This document shows positions 34,603 to 44,606 of a stretch of 64,000 bases of DNA, one piece after another; position 1 is the stretch's first letter; each line of letters begins with the position of its first letter. The notes under the pieces are model-generated. The model had not been told where the DNA came from, ran no database searches, and was given only the letters and a program-made list of their open reading frames with translations. The stretch spans positions 5,219,501 to 5,283,500 of the forward strand of contig NZ_CP125619.1 in NCBI RefSeq assembly GCF_030053115.1. The letters run 5' to 3'. The DNA comes from Pseudomonas svalbardensis. GTDB lineage: Bacteria > Pseudomonadota > Gammaproteobacteria > Pseudomonadales > Pseudomonadaceae. A program made the position numbers and the translations under genes.

Positions 34603-34736
34603 TGTAGCAGCTGCCGAAGGCTGCGTCCGGCTGCGCAGCAGTCGTAAAACAGGCAATGCGTTTTTTCAGTTAAACCGTGGGTTCAGATTCTACGGCTTCT
34701 GCGCAGCCGGACGCAGGCTGCGCCAGCTGCTACAGA
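34603..34736. repeat. REP/REPIN palindrome (TGTAGCAGCTG type)
   Basis: TGTAGCAGCTGCCGAAGGCT at the left end and CGCCAGCTGCTACAG at the right end are inverted arms around a roughly 40-bp spacer containing TTTTTT. Each arm carries CTGCGTCCGGCTGCGCAG or its complement. Same class as 14283-14431. Confidence 0.78.
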
Positions 34737-34746
34737 AATCTGATTA

Positions 34747-35220
34747 TCAATCGAACTGCGCGCGCATCCACGCGTGATACTCGGCCACACCCGGCTCGCC
34801 TTCGCGCGGTGCCCAGTGCGCAAGCTCACCCTCACCGACCGGGCGATAAGGGCCAGCCTTGCATTCGAACATCAGGCTGTCGGCTTCCAGTACCACCAGA
34901 CCATGGAACACACCGGTCGGCAGATCCACGCCAACACAATCGCCACCGGCCTGCAGAATCTGTTTTTTCAGCACGGCGCCCGACTCATCGAAAATCAACA
35001 GGCCAAGCCGCCCCTTGAGGACCAGCAAGGTTTCGGCTTTGTTATCGCCCAGATGGCGGTGAGGCGGGATGTAGGTGTTCGGCTGCAACCCTACGGCCAT
35101 GCGATGACAAGCGTCTTCCATCTGATGGAAGTTGTGATGCTGACGTCCGCGAGGATTGGCTGCGGCTTTCTCGGCCAATTCAGCGAACAGGGTTTGATCG
35201 AGAAAGCTCGGAGCGGTCAT
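34747..35220 (-). CDS. WbuC-family cupin metalloprotein
   Basis: A 157-residue cupin. The first metal motif is PPHRHLGDNKAETLLVLKG (His, His and Glu), the second GVFHGLVVLE with a His. This pattern is the WbuC family, otherwise typical of O-antigen clusters. Here it lies 4 bp downstream of hpt on the same strand. Substrate unknown. The start is ATG at 35220, with a stronger context than the in-frame ATG 24 nt upstream. Confidence 0.78.
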   Translation of the reverse strand: MTAPSFLDQTLFAELAEKAAANPRGRQHHNFHQMEDACHRMAVGLQPNTYIPPHRHLGDNKAETLLVLKGRLGLLIFDESGAVLKKQILQAGGDCVGVDLPTGVFHGLVVLEADSLMFECKAGPYRPVGEGELAHWAPREGEPGVAEYHAWMRAQFD

Positions 35221-35224
35221 GTTC

Positions 35225-35782
35225 TTACATTCCTTTAACAGCAAAAATCCCGTTGGCGTTACGCCAGTAGCCTTTGTAATCCATGCCGTAACCGAAGATG
35301 TAACGGTCGATGCATGGCAGGCCGACGAAGTCGGCTTTCAGGTCCGGGCGAGCCTTGCGGTCGTGGTCCTTGTCGATCAGCACGGCGGTGTGCACAGCAC
35401 GGGCGCCGGCGTGTTTGCAGAAGTCGATGATCGCGCCCAGGGTGTGACCTTCGTCGAGGATGTCGTCGATGATCAGCACGTCACGGTCGATGAACGACAC
35501 TTCCGGCTTGGCTTTCCAGAACAGATCGCCGCCGCTGGTTTCGTTGCGATAACGAGTGGCGTGCAGGTAGGACGCTTCCAGCGGGAAGTTCAGATAGGTC
35601 AGCAGCTTGCCGGAAAAAATCAGCCCGCCGTTCATCACGCAGAACACCACCGGATTGCTTTCAGCCATCTGATCGTTGATTTGTGCACCGACACGGGCGA
35701 TGGCCGCCTCGACTTCAGCTTCGGTGTACAGGCAGTCAGCCTCTCGCATGATTTGACGGATATGCTCGAGATCAGCAGACAT
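35225..35782 (-). CDS. hpt: Hypoxanthine-guanine phosphoribosyltransferase
   Basis: A 185-residue purine salvage enzyme that joins hypoxanthine or guanine to PRPP. The PRPP-binding motif is VLIIDDILDEGHTLGAI (about residues 103-119). The nucleotide-binding MNGGLIFSGKLLTYL is also intact. The start at MSADLEHI has GGAG 6 nt upstream. A run of nine G lies in its leader. Transcribed with the downstream cupin; divergent from upp, so both salvage genes share the region between them. Confidence 0.92.
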   Translation of the reverse strand: MSADLEHIRQIMREADCLYTEAEVEAAIARVGAQINDQMAESNPVVFCVMNGGLIFSGKLLTYLNFPLEASYLHATRYRNETSGGDLFWKAKPEVSFIDRDVLIIDDILDEGHTLGAIIDFCKHAGARAVHTAVLIDKDHDRKARPDLKADFVGLPCIDRYIFGYGMDYKGYWRNANGIFAVKGM

Positions 35783-35793
35783 GGCGCTCTCCA

Positions 35794-35802
35794 GGGGGGG
35801 GG
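35794..35802. repeat. Homopolymer run of nine G in the hpt leader
   Basis: On the plus strand nine consecutive G lie 12-20 nt upstream of the hpt ATG; on the hpt mRNA this is C9 just before the ribosome-binding site. Such runs are slippage-prone. Confidence 0.7.
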
Positions 35803-35948
35803 ACGGACTGAGGAAAAGCGGGCAAAGGTACGCATCCCTCACGGCCAGATCAAGCGTTTATGGACTAACGTACTCTATGTCTATAGGACAACACCCTCGG
35901 ATAGATTAATCTAGGCCGGTTTTTTTGCCCGCCGCCGGAGCCTTTCCC

Positions 35949-36587
35949 ATGCCCATCCTCGAGATCCGCCATCCGCTGATCCGCCATAAACTCGGCCTTA
36001 TGCGCCGCGCCGACATCAGCACGAAGAATTTCCGTGAGCTCGCTCAGGAAGTCGGTGCCCTGCTGACTTATGAAGCCACCAAAGACCTGCCGCTGGAAAG
36101 CTACGACATCGAAGGCTGGTGCGGCACGGTGTCGGTCGAGAAAATCGCCGGCAAGAAAATTACCGTGGTGCCGATCCTGCGCGCCGGTATCGGCATGCTC
36201 GAAGGCGTGCTGAGCCTGATCCCGGGCGCCAAAGTCAGCGCCGTGGGTGTGGCTCGCAACGAACAAACCTTGCAGGCCCACACCTACCTGGAAAAACTGG
36301 TTCCGGAAATCAACGAGCGCCTGGCGATGATCATCGACCCGATGCTCGCTACCGGCAGCTCCATGGTCGCGACCATCGACCTGCTGAAAAAAGCCGGTTG
36401 CCGGGATATCCGCGCGATGGTGCTGGTGGCTGCCCCTGAAGGCATTGCCGCCGTAGAAAAGGCTCACCCGGACGTGACCATCTACACCGCTTCCATTGAC
36501 GAGAGACTGAACGAACACGGTTACATCATCCCAGGCCTGGGCGATGCCGGTGACAAGATCTTCGGCACCAAGCAGAAGGACGCTTGA
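35949..36587 (+). CDS. upp: Uracil phosphoribosyltransferase
   Basis: A 212-residue pyrimidine salvage enzyme that converts uracil and PRPP to UMP. N-terminus [20 protein letters not shown] matches the family. PRPP site [20 protein letters not shown] is intact. The start at 35949 is set by GGAG 8 nt upstream. It overlaps functionally with uraA, two bases downstream of its stop. Confidence 0.95.
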   Translation: MPILEIRHPLIRHKLGLMRRADISTKNFRELAQEVGALLTYEATKDLPLESYDIEGWCGTVSVEKIAGKKITVVPILRAGIGMLEGVLSLIPGAKVSAVGVARNEQTLQAHTYLEKLVPEINERLAMIIDPMLATGSSMVATIDLLKKAGCRDIRAMVLVAAPEGIAAVEKAHPDVTIYTASIDERLNEHGYIIPGLGDAGDKIFGTKQKDA

Positions 36588-36589
36588 GC

Positions 36590-37864
36590 ATGCAGCAAGA
36601 GTTCAACGATCCGCTCTGGCGCACGGTGCTGTCGGGTGCGCAGATGCTGTTCGTGGCCTTCGGCGCCCTGGTGTTGATGCCGCTGATTACCGGCCTCGAC
36701 CCGAACGTGGCGCTGTTCACCGCAGGCCTGGGGACGATTCTGTTCCAGATCGTCACCGGGCGTCAGGTGCCGGTGTTCCTGGCGTCAAGCTTTGCCTTCA
36801 TCACCCCGATCATTCTCGCCAAGGGCCAGTTCGGTCTCGCGGCGACCATGGGCGGTGTGATGGCGGCCGGTTTCGTCTACACCTTCCTCGGCCTTGCGGT
36901 GAAGATCAAAGGCACCGGTTTCATTGACCGTCTGCTGCCACCAGTGGTGATTGGTCCGGTGATTATCTCCATCGGCCTGGCCATGGCGCCAATCGCCGCC
37001 AACATGGCGATGGGCAAGGCTGGCGACGGCACCGAACTGATTCATTATCAGACGGCAATGCTGATCTCGATGCCAGCGCTGCTGACCACCCTGATCGTCG
37101 CGGTATTCGGTAAAGGCATCTTCCGCCTGGTACCGATCATCTCCGGCGTGCTGGTGGGTTTTGCGATGGCGTTCTATTTCGGCGTCGTTGATACCGCGAA
37201 AATTGCCGCTGCACCGTGGTTTGCGATCCCGCACTTCACCGCGCCGGAATTCAACTGGCAGGCGATTCTGTTCATCGTGCCGGTGGCCCTGGCTCCCGCC
37301 ATCGAGCACATCGGCGGCGTGATCGCTGTCGGTAGCGTGACCGGTCGCGATTACCTGAAGAAACCCGGCCTGCACCGCACCCTGCTCGGCGATGGCATTG
37401 CCACCACCGCAGCCGGCCTGTTTGGCGGTCCACCCAACACCACCTATGCCGAAGTGACGGGCGCGGTGATGCTGACCAAGAACTACAACCCGAAGATCAT
37501 GACCTGGGCGGCAATATTCGCCATCAGCCTGGCGTTCGTCGGCAAATTCGGCGCGCTGCTGCAAAGCATTCCAGTGCCGGTGATGGGCGGAATTCTGTGC
37601 CTGTTGTTCGGTTCGATCGCGGCGGTGGGCATGAACACGCTGATTCGCCACAAGATCGACCTGGGCGAAGCGCGCAATCTGGTGATTGTCTCGGTAACCC
37701 TGGTGTTCGGGATTGGCGGCGTCCTGGTCGGCACCGGCACAGGGCCGGACGACTTCGGCCTTAAAGGCATCGCGCTGTGCGCGGTGACGGCGATTGCACT
37801 GAACCTGTTGCTGCCGGGTAATGACAGCTGGAAGCACAAGAAGGCAAATGAATCGTTGCTGTAA
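36590..37864 (+). CDS. uraA: Uracil permease
   Basis: A 424-residue NCS2-family transporter with about 12-14 membrane segments that imports uracil by proton symport. Family blocks include IEHIGGVIAVGSVTGRDY (binding-site Glu region) and GGPPNTTYAEVTGAVMLTKN. Its ATG lies two bases after the upp stop (TGAGCATG), so the genes are co-translated and form the upp-uraA salvage operon as in E. coli and P. aeruginosa. Confidence 0.93.
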   Translation: MQQEFNDPLWRTVLSGAQMLFVAFGALVLMPLITGLDPNVALFTAGLGTILFQIVTGRQVPVFLASSFAFITPIILAKGQFGLAATMGGVMAAGFVYTFLGLAVKIKGTGFIDRLLPPVVIGPVIISIGLAMAPIAANMAMGKAGDGTELIHYQTAMLISMPALLTTLIVAVFGKGIFRLVPIISGVLVGFAMAFYFGVVDTAKIAAAPWFAIPHFTAPEFNWQAILFIVPVALAPAIEHIGGVIAVGSVTGRDYLKKPGLHRTLLGDGIATTAAGLFGGPPNTTYAEVTGAVMLTKNYNPKIMTWAAIFAISLAFVGKFGALLQSIPVPVMGGILCLLFGSIAAVGMNTLIRHKIDLGEARNLVIVSVTLVFGIGGVLVGTGTGPDDFGLKGIALCAVTAIALNLLLPGNDSWKHKKANESLL

Positions 37865-37897
37865 CGGCTTGAGATCTTTGCTGCCAGTTAGATTGCT

Positions 37898-37971
37898 TTC
37901 GCGAGCAGGCTCGCTCCCACAGGTTTTGTGATCGACGCCGATCCAATGTGGGAGCGAGCCTGCTCGCGAAG
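37898..37971. repeat. REP doublet (GTGGGAGCGAGC type)
   Basis: TTCGCGAGCAGGCTCGCTCC and the inverted copy ending GCCTGCTCGCGAAGC flank a spacer of about 26 bp at the end of uraA, just before hemH on the other strand. Confidence 0.88.
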
Positions 37972-37974
37972 CTT

Positions 37975-39000
37975 TTAAAGCGCCAGCGGCGCTCGCTCGC
38001 ACAACGAGCTCAACGCCCGCGCCCACTGCGGATCGTCGTTGAGACACGGCACCAGCACCAACTCCTCCCCTCCCGCCTCGTGGAACTGCTCTTTGCCGCG
38101 ATCACCGATCTCTTCCAGCGTCTCAATGCAATCGGCGACGAATGCCGGGCACATCACCAGCACTTTCTTCACGCCCATTCCAGCCAACTCATCGAGGCGT
38201 GCTTCGGTGTAGGGTTCAATCCACTTCGCCCGGCCCAGACGCGACTGGAACGACACCGACCACTTGCCGTCCGCCAAGCCCATGCGCTTGGCAAACTCGG
38301 AGGCGGTGCGAAGGCATTGGGCGCGGTAACAGGTGGCCAACACTTCGGGGGATGCGTTCTTGCAGCAGTCTTCATTCTTGAAGCAATGCTGCCCGGTCGG
38401 ATCGAGCTTGGTCAGGTGCCGCTCCGGCAAACCGTGAAAACTCAGCAGCAGGTGATCGTGATGCTGTTCCAAATAGGGCTTGGCACTGGCGACCAGCGCA
38501 TCGAGGTATTCCGGCTGATCGTAGAACGGCTGGAGAATCGAGAACTGTACGTCGAGCTTCTTCTCGCGCACCACTCGTTTGGCTTCTTCGATTACCGTAG
38601 TCACGGTGCTGTCAGCGAACTGTGGATAAAGCGGCGCGAGAGTGATTTTTTTGTGGCCCTGGGCGGCCAGCTGCACCAATTTCGACTCAATCGACGGTTC
38701 ACCGTAACGCATCGCCAGCTCCACCGGTCCGTGGGTCCACTGGGCTGTCATGGCCTGTTGCAGGCGACGGCTGAGCACCACCAACGGCGAGCCCTCCTCC
38801 CACCAGATCGAGGCGTAGGCGTGGGCAGACTGCTCCGGGCGCTTGAACAGGATCAGCGACACCAGCAAACGTCGCACCGGCCATGGCAGGTCGATCACAT
38901 ACGGGTCCATCAGAAATTGATTAAGGTAACTGCGCACATCCGCCACCGAGGTGGAGGCCGGTGAGCCCAGATTGACCAGAAGCAATGCGTGATCAGTCAT
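37975..39000 (-). CDS. hemH: Ferrochelatase
   Basis: A 341-residue enzyme inserting Fe2+ into protoporphyrin IX in the last step of heme synthesis. The catalytic His is in [10 protein letters not shown] and the Glu region in the downstream block; N-terminus [12 protein letters not shown] fits the family. AGGACG ribosome-binding site precedes the ATG. TIGR01777-family gene lies 13 bp upstream on the same strand, so they are co-transcribed. Confidence 0.95.
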   Translation of the reverse strand: MTDHALLLVNLGSPASTSVADVRSYLNQFLMDPYVIDLPWPVRRLLVSLILFKRPEQSAHAYASIWWEEGSPLVVLSRRLQQAMTAQWTHGPVELAMRYGEPSIESKLVQLAAQGHKKITLAPLYPQFADSTVTTVIEEAKRVVREKKLDVQFSILQPFYDQPEYLDALVASAKPYLEQHHDHLLLSFHGLPERHLTKLDPTGQHCFKNEDCCKNASPEVLATCYRAQCLRTASEFAKRMGLADGKWSVSFQSRLGRAKWIEPYTEARLDELAGMGVKKVLVMCPAFVADCIETLEEIGDRGKEQFHEAGGEELVLVPCLNDDPQWARALSSLCERAPLAL

Positions 39001-39013
39001 GCAACGTCCTATT

Positions 39014-39916
39014 TCAAAGGCGGCTGGAAAGGTCGTCCAGAGCCGCGCGCAAATCAGTGAACTGGAAAGTGAAACCCGCTTCCAGCAAGCGAGCCGGTAC
39101 GGCCTTCTGGCCGCCCAGCAACAGCAATGACAATTCGCCCAGACACACCTTTAACGCCAGGGCCGGCATCGGCATGAACGTCGGGCGGTGCAGCACGCTG
39201 CCCAATGTCTTGGCAAACTCGCGGTTGCGCACCGGCTTGGGCGCGCAGGCATTATAAGGACCACTGGTGTCTTCCTGATGCAGAAGAAAATCAATCAGGG
39301 CGATTTGATCGTTGATATGGATCCACGGCATCCACTGCCGGCCACTGCCGATAAGCCCGCCCAGCCCCACTTTGAAGGGCAGCAACAGCCGCGACAAAAA
39401 GCCGCCCTCGGCCGACAACACCAGCCCGGTACGAATGAAGATCACGCGAATGCCCAAGCCTTCGGCACGCTGGGCGGTTTCTTCCCAGGCGATGCACAAC
39501 TGGCTGGCGAAATCATCGATGACCGGTGGAGACTTCTCGGTCAATTCCCGCTCGCCCCCGTCACCGTACCAACCGACCGCAGACCCCGAAATCAACACCT
39601 GCGGTTTTTGTTCACGGGTTTCGAGCCAGGCCAGCAGGGTTTCGGTCAGGGTGATGCGACTGCTCCACAACAGCGCTTTGCGTCTGGTTGTCCAGGGGCG
39701 ATCGGCAATCGGTGCACCCGCGAGGTTGATAATCGCATCCACCGACTCCTGGCCGATGTCCTCGAGGCGGGCCACTCCGCGCACTTGGGCACCGCAGATT
39801 TTCGCGACTTTTTCAGGCTGGCGACTCCAGACCGTCAGGCGATGACCCTGACTCAACCAGAGGCGGCAGAGTTGACGTCCTATCAAACCAGTACCGCCGG
39901 TCAGCAATATGTGCAT
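39014..39916 (-). CDS. TIGR01777-family NAD(P)-dependent epimerase/SDR
   Basis: A 300-residue extended-SDR protein with the N-terminal glycine motif [17 protein letters not shown] (about residues 4-20) and the TIGR01777 C-terminal DUF1731 region. E. coli homologue YfcH is of unknown function. It lies upstream of hemH in one transcription unit, divergent from a flavoprotein gene with an operator between them. Confidence 0.88.
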   Translation of the reverse strand: MHILLTGGTGLIGRQLCRLWLSQGHRLTVWSRQPEKVAKICGAQVRGVARLEDIGQESVDAIINLAGAPIADRPWTTRRKALLWSSRITLTETLLAWLETREQKPQVLISGSAVGWYGDGGERELTEKSPPVIDDFASQLCIAWEETAQRAEGLGIRVIFIRTGLVLSAEGGFLSRLLLPFKVGLGGLIGSGRQWMPWIHINDQIALIDFLLHQEDTSGPYNACAPKPVRNREFAKTLGSVLHRPTFMPMPALALKVCLGELSLLLLGGQKAVPARLLEAGFTFQFTDLRAALDDLSSRL

Positions 39917-40037
39917 GACTACTTCCTCGCGTAGCGTTTTACCCTGATCACTAGTCTATTTTTATAAGCAGGGATCTTTGGTATCGGGCAGGCTCTGTGA
40001 TTAACAATAGGCCAAGCTGTCAGAACGAGAACGCTAA

Positions 40038-41099
<1,062 letters not shown>

Positions 41100-41132
41100 A
41101 TCGCAGCTCCTAAGGGAGCGACGGCAAAAACC

Positions 41133-41156
41133 TATACAAATAATTTGACTTGTACA
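41133..41156. promoter_or_regulatory. Exact LitR/PplR operator 1 of the light operon
   Basis: TATACA-N12-TGTACA is an exact match to T(G/A)TACA-N12-TGTA(C/T)A, the consensus I recall for class II LitR of P. putida. It overlaps the -35 box at 41145-41150, an arrangement suited to repression. Confidence 0.82.
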
Positions 41157-41172
41157 CCTTTGAATCTATGAT
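41145..41172 (+). promoter_or_regulatory. Promoter of the rudS-litR-phrB operon
   Basis: TTGACT (41145-41150) and TATGAT (41167-41172) are separated by 16 bp, a good sigma-70 pair. Predicted start near 41179, between the two exact operators. Confidence 0.7.
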
Positions 41173-41182
41173 GAAACCATGT

Positions 41183-41206
41183 TGTACAGAATTAACGCTC
41201 TGTACA
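41183..41206. promoter_or_regulatory. Exact LitR/PplR operator 2 of the light operon
   Basis: TGTACA-N12-TGTACA is a second exact match, lying just after the predicted transcription start and 23 bp before the first gene. Centre-to-centre distance to operator 1 is 50 bp, close to five helical turns. Confidence 0.82.
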
Positions 41207-41228
41207 GGTTTAGATTCGAGGTGCTCCG

Positions 41229-42188
41229 ATGCCCCACGTCACCGTGAAACCGAAGATCGCCATCAGCGCCTGCCTGATGGGCGCAGAAGTGCGTTACAAC
41301 GGCGGGCACAAGGCGTCGCGGCTGTGCTGTCACACCCTCACTGACTATTTCGATTTTGTCCCGGTTTGCCCCGAAGTCGCCATCGGCCTCGGTATTCCTC
41401 GGGAGCCGATCCGCCTGGTTGGCGATCCCGAACATCCCGAGGCTGTCGGCTCCGTCAACCCTGAGCTCAATGTCACCCGGCCGCTCGCCGAGTACGGACA
41501 GAAAATGGCCGCGGAACTGGGCGATCTCTGCGGCTACATCTTCATGCAGAAATCCCCGTCATGCGGCCTGGATCGGGTCAAGGTCTACCACGCCAACGGT
41601 GCGCCGGTGGACGGTGGTGGCCGTGGCATCTACGCCCAGGCGTTCTGCGCGCGGCATCCGGATTTACCAGTTGAAGAAGACGGCCGCCTCAACGACCCGG
41701 TGCTGCGCGAAAACTTCCTCACCCGCGTGTTCGCCTATAGCGCCTGGCAGCAGTTGCTGCGCGACGGCCTGACTCGTCGTGGCCTCACGGACTTTCACTC
41801 GCGCTACAAATACCTGCTGATGGCCCACAACCCGATGCAATACAAAACCCTGGGCAATCTGCTGGGCAACATGGGCCAGATCGATCCGAATGAACTCGGC
41901 CCACGCTATTTCAGCGAGCTGATGACGGCCTTGAAAAAATGCGCCACACGCCGCAGCCACACCAACGTCCTGCAACACATCAGTGGCTATCTCAAACAGG
42001 CCATCAGCCCTGAAGACAAACAGGAAGTGCAGCACGTCATCGGTCAATACCGCCACGGCATCGTGCCGCTGGTGGTGCCGTTGACGCTGCTCAAACACTA
42101 CTTCCGTCAACACCCGGATCCATACATTGCGCAACAGGTTTACCTGCAACCGCATCCGGAAAATCTCAGCCTGCGAAACGCGATCTAA
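41229..42188 (+). CDS. rudS: RudS-type tRNA 4-thiouridine desulfidase (TudS/DUF523 + DUF1722)
   Basis: A 319-residue fusion of an N-terminal DUF523/TudS domain (about 1-155) and a C-terminal DUF1722 domain (about 190-310). Three conserved cysteines that hold the TudS [4Fe-4S] cluster are visible: Cys15 in SACLMG, Cys47 in CPEV and Cys112 in SPSCG. TudS removes sulfur from thiouracil; I recall that TudS-DUF1722 fusions (RudS, including one from P. putida) remove sulfur from tRNA s4U. First gene of the light operon. Confidence 0.85.
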   Translation: MPHVTVKPKIAISACLMGAEVRYNGGHKASRLCCHTLTDYFDFVPVCPEVAIGLGIPREPIRLVGDPEHPEAVGSVNPELNVTRPLAEYGQKMAAELGDLCGYIFMQKSPSCGLDRVKVYHANGAPVDGGGRGIYAQAFCARHPDLPVEEDGRLNDPVLRENFLTRVFAYSAWQQLLRDGLTRRGLTDFHSRYKYLLMAHNPMQYKTLGNLLGNMGQIDPNELGPRYFSELMTALKKCATRRSHTNVLQHISGYLKQAISPEDKQEVQHVIGQYRHGIVPLVVPLTLLKHYFRQHPDPYIAQQVYLQPHPENLSLRNAI

Positions 42189-42198
42189 TGACAATCCA

Positions 42199-43140
42199 AT
42201 GAAAAGCCCACTCGACACCAGCGCCAGCGAAGACCTCGGCGCCGACTTCAAGAAAGCCCTCGACGAAGGCTGGCTGCCGATCCGTGAGGTCGCGCGCCAA
42301 ACCGGCGTCAACGCCGTCACCCTGCGGGCCTGGGAACGGCGTTATGGCCTGATCGTTCCGCAACGTACGCCCAAGGGGCATCGGCTGTTCTCTGTCGAAC
42401 ACGTTCAACGCATCCTGACGATTCTCACCTGGCTCAACCGTGGCGTGGCCGTCAGCCAGGTCAAGCAACTGCTCGACACCCCGCAGGCCTTTACCGAATC
42501 CGTCGAAAACGATTGGCAAGTGATGCGTCATACGCTGCTGCAAGCGGTCACTCAACTGAACGAACGCACCCTCGATGACACCGTCAATCAGGCCATGGCG
42601 TTGTATCCACCACGGACCTTGTGCGCACAACTGCTGATGCCATTGCTGGCTGAATTGGAGCAACGCTGGCAAGGCCAGTTCGGCGCGCAGATGGAGCGGG
42701 TGTTTTTTTACTCCTGGTTACGCAGCAAATTTGGCGCACGCATCTACCATAACAACCGTCAGTTACGCACCGCGCCACTGTTGTTGATCAATCAATCGGA
42801 CGTGCCACTGGAACCACACCTGTGGCTGACCGCCTGGCTGATCAGCAGCGCCGATTGCCCGGTGGAAGTGTTCGACTGGCCACTTCCCGCCGGCGAACTC
42901 GCGCTGGCGGTCGATCACCTGCAAGCCCGCGGCGTACTGCTGTATTCCAGCAAAGCCATGAACCTTTCACAGCTGCCGAAACTTTTGAATGGCGTCAGTT
43001 GCCCAAAAATGATTGCCGGACCAACGGTATGCATCCACCACGCCGAGTTGCCCGTAAAAACTACTGAGATCGCTGATTTGTTCTTGGCCGAAGACCCGTT
43101 AACGGCCCATCAAGACCTGGTTCAGCGTGGACTAATTTAA
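42199..43140 (+). CDS. MerR-family light-responsive regulator (class II LitR / PplR1-like)
   Basis: A 313-residue regulator. The N-terminal MerR HTH (about residues 25-95) includes WLPIREVARQTGVNAVTLR and WERRYGL. The C-terminal half (about 110-310) looks like the cobalamin-sensor fold of LitR/CarH but lacks an obvious DxHxxG cobalamin ligand motif, so it fits class II LitR, which signals with a LOV photoreceptor by published work I recall. It lies 10 bp after rudS and its stop overlaps the photolyase start. It is the likely repressor acting at the operators upstream. Confidence 0.85.
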   Translation: MKSPLDTSASEDLGADFKKALDEGWLPIREVARQTGVNAVTLRAWERRYGLIVPQRTPKGHRLFSVEHVQRILTILTWLNRGVAVSQVKQLLDTPQAFTESVENDWQVMRHTLLQAVTQLNERTLDDTVNQAMALYPPRTLCAQLLMPLLAELEQRWQGQFGAQMERVFFYSWLRSKFGARIYHNNRQLRTAPLLLINQSDVPLEPHLWLTAWLISSADCPVEVFDWPLPAGELALAVDHLQARGVLLYSSKAMNLSQLPKLLNGVSCPKMIAGPTVCIHHAELPVKTTEIADLFLAEDPLTAHQDLVQRGLI

Positions 43141-44606
43141 TGAAACGTACGGACACCACCATGCAATTGATCTGGTTGCGCAGCGACTTGCGCCTACATG
43201 ACAACACCGCCCTTTCGGCCGCCGCTGCTCGCGGCCCGACTGTGGCGGTGTATCTGCTGAGCCCGGAGCAATGGCTGGAGCACGATGACGCGCCGTGCAA
43301 AGTGGATTTCTGGTTGCGCAATCTTGGCGAGTTGAGCCGTACGCTAGGCGAACTGAATATTCCTTTGCTGATCCGCACGGCATCACGCTGGGATGAAGCG
43401 CCGAAGGTGCTGCTCGAACTGTGTCAGCTATTGAAGATTGGCGCGGTGCACCTCAACGAAGAGTACGGCGTTCATGAAAGCCGTCGTGATGACGCCGTGG
43501 CCGAGTCGCTCAAGGCCCATGGCATCGACGTCTATAGCTACCTCGATCAACTGCTGTTCAAACCGGGCAGCGTGCTGACCAAGACCGGCACTTACTTTCA
43601 AGTCTTCAGCCAGTTCCGCAAAGTCTGCTACGACCGTCTGCGTGCGTCGTTACCAGGGCTGGTCGTCGCACCCGCGGTTCAGGTGCCACTTGCTATGCGC
43701 AGCGACAAAATCCCATCAAGCGTTGAAGGTTTCAAAACGCCGTCCCACAGTTTGCGCACACTCTGGCCGGCCGGTGAAGCCGAAGCCCGGCGCCGTCTCG
43801 ACACCTTCGCCGACGCCCAGATCGACTATTACAAAAACGAGCGAGACTTCCCGGCCAAACCGGGCACCAGTCAGCTCTCGGCTTATCTCGCCGCCGGGGT
43901 GATTTCCCCTCGCCAATGCCTGCACGCCGCCCTGCAAAGCAATCAAGGGGAATTCGAAAGCGGTAAGGTCGGCGCGGTGACCTGGATTAACGAACTGCTG
44001 TGGCGCGAGTTTTACAAACACATTCTAGTGGGCTACCCACGGGTCTCGCGTCACCGTGCTTTCCGCCCGGAAACCGAAGCCCTGGCCTGGCGCGACGCCC
44101 CGGAAGAACTGCTGGCGTGGCAAGAAGCCCGCACCGGCCTGCCGATCATCGACGCGGCCATGCGCCAATTGCTCGAAACCGGTTGGATGCACAACCGACT
44201 GCGCATGGTCGTGGCGATGTTTCTGACCAAAAACCTGCTGATTGACTGGCGTGAAGGCGAGCGCTTTTTCATGCGGCACCTGATCGACGGCGACCTCGCG
44301 GCGAACAACGGTGGCTGGCAGTGGAGCTCGTCCACCGGCACCGACTCGGCGCCCTACTTCCGGATTTTCAATCCGTTGAGCCAATCTGAAAAATTCGACA
44401 GCGAAGGCGTATTCATCAAGCACTGGCTGCCGGAACTGGCCGGGTTGAACAAAAAGGAAGTGCACAACCCGGCCAACCTTGGTGGGTTGTTCGGCGTGGC
44501 AGATTATCCGTCGCCAATCGTCAACCTAAGCACCTCGCGCCAACGAGCACTGGCCGCGTTCAAGAACCTGCCAACACGACAACAGGCCGGAGGACACGAT
44601 GAGTGA
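43140..44606 (+). CDS. phrB: Deoxyribodipyrimidine photolyase
   Basis: A 488-residue DNA photolyase, class I CPD type by overall sequence. The N-terminal antenna/Rossmann domain starts LIWLRSDLRLHDNTAL; the FAD domain contains GWMHNRLRMVVAMFL and GDLAANNGGWQWSSSTGTD. It uses blue light to split cyclobutane pyrimidine dimers. The ATG at 43140 overlaps the LitR stop (TAATG); ATG at 43161 is an alternative start seven codons in that also matches the family N-terminus. Confidence 0.93.
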   Translation: MKRTDTTMQLIWLRSDLRLHDNTALSAAAARGPTVAVYLLSPEQWLEHDDAPCKVDFWLRNLGELSRTLGELNIPLLIRTASRWDEAPKVLLELCQLLKIGAVHLNEEYGVHESRRDDAVAESLKAHGIDVYSYLDQLLFKPGSVLTKTGTYFQVFSQFRKVCYDRLRASLPGLVVAPAVQVPLAMRSDKIPSSVEGFKTPSHSLRTLWPAGEAEARRRLDTFADAQIDYYKNERDFPAKPGTSQLSAYLAAGVISPRQCLHAALQSNQGEFESGKVGAVTWINELLWREFYKHILVGYPRVSRHRAFRPETEALAWRDAPEELLAWQEARTGLPIIDAAMRQLLETGWMHNRLRMVVAMFLTKNLLIDWREGERFFMRHLIDGDLAANNGGWQWSSSTGTDSAPYFRIFNPLSQSEKFDSEGVFIKHWLPELAGLNKKEVHNPANLGGLFGVADYPSPIVNLSTSRQRALAAFKNLPTRQQAGGHDE

